A stretch of 64,000 bases of DNA. Source: Phaeobacter sp. HF9A. Lineage in GTDB: Bacteria; Pseudomonadota; Alphaproteobacteria; Rhodobacterales; Rhodobacteraceae. How positions within the stretch are numbered: position 1 is the stretch's first letter; the number at the start of each line of letters is the position of its first letter. The stretch spans positions 1 through 64,000 of the forward strand of contig NZ_JAATOX010000003.1 of the NCBI RefSeq assembly GCF_011806385.1, read 5' to 3'. Of the stretch, positions 63,981 through 64,000 are shown piece by piece. A program made the position numbers and the translations under genes. The notes under the pieces were generated by a model, which had not been told where the DNA came from, ran no database searches, and worked only from the letters and a program-made list of their open reading frames with translations.

Positions 63981-64000
63981 CCAGGCTGACAGCAGCCGGT

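Noticed and set aside
43821-64000. CRISPR-associated transposon (CAST) linking TnsABC-TniQ with the CRISPR locus
   Set aside because: The right transposon end can be read at 50132, before the IS110 remnant and all cas genes, and the cas genes are a full type III set with adaptation. Described CASTs use I-B, I-F or V-K modules inside the element. Adjacency is more likely accidental, though a larger composite element cannot be excluded.

Overview
The window is high-GC DNA from an alphaproteobacterium, most likely a marine Rhodobacteraceae (Roseobacter group). This rests on a cobalamin-dependent NrdJ next to a DUF1489 gene, many amine and peptide ABC importers, and the protein sequence style. 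No rRNA or tRNA gene was seen.

Region 1 (1-11.5 kb) is ordinary accessory and regulatory content: a 1417-residue RTX/cadherin-like repeat protein, an MFS symporter, a histidine kinase with a convergent NarL-type regulator, a class I aminotransferase, and a zinc alcohol dehydrogenase divergent from an Lrp-type regulator.

Region 2 (11.5-27 kb) is a compact divergent cluster around one control region (14238-14415). On the minus side are a GntR regulator with an apparent second winged helix, a GT1 glycosyltransferase and an NTF2-like protein. On the plus side are a PotABCD-type amine importer, a second GT1 paralogue, two tandem small cupins, an AmgK-like kinase, two aldehyde dehydrogenases, a GlmU/MurU-like uridylyltransferase, a DAO-type flavoenzyme and a third cupin. 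Amine import and oxidation genes are mixed with sugar activation and transfer genes, which suggests an undescribed pathway involving a glycosylated amine or alcohol.

Region 3 (27-36.4 kb) is an IclR-controlled peptide import and hydrolysis locus: DppABCDF, gamma-glutamyltransferase and an M20 peptidase. Region 4 (36.5-43 kb) is core genome: dnaE, a DUF1489 gene and nrdJ.

Region 5 (42971-50132) is a small Tn7-like transposon starting 17 bp after the nrdJ stop codon. It holds a metallophosphoesterase cargo gene, TniQ/TnsD, TniB/TnsC, TniA/TnsB, a TnsA-like endonuclease and a small HTH gene. Matching TGTA...TAGnnCTGnCATTT ends can be read at both boundaries. A frameshifted IS110 remnant follows.

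Region 6 (50.8-64 kb) is a type III-D-like CRISPR-Cas locus. It has an HD-less Cas10 whose palm motif is GGDE, three fused or enlarged RAMP proteins resembling the III-D2 layout, a CorA-like membrane protein as candidate ancillary effector, two arrays with related but distinct 37-bp repeats, a solitary inverted repeat in the leader of the CorA-like gene, a reverse transcriptase-Cas1 fusion, Cas2 and a separate Cas6. The RT-Cas1 suggests that spacers can be acquired from RNA. Both arrays read rightwards from leaders shared with divergent leftward cas transcripts. This locus and the adjoining transposon are the most interesting part of the window.
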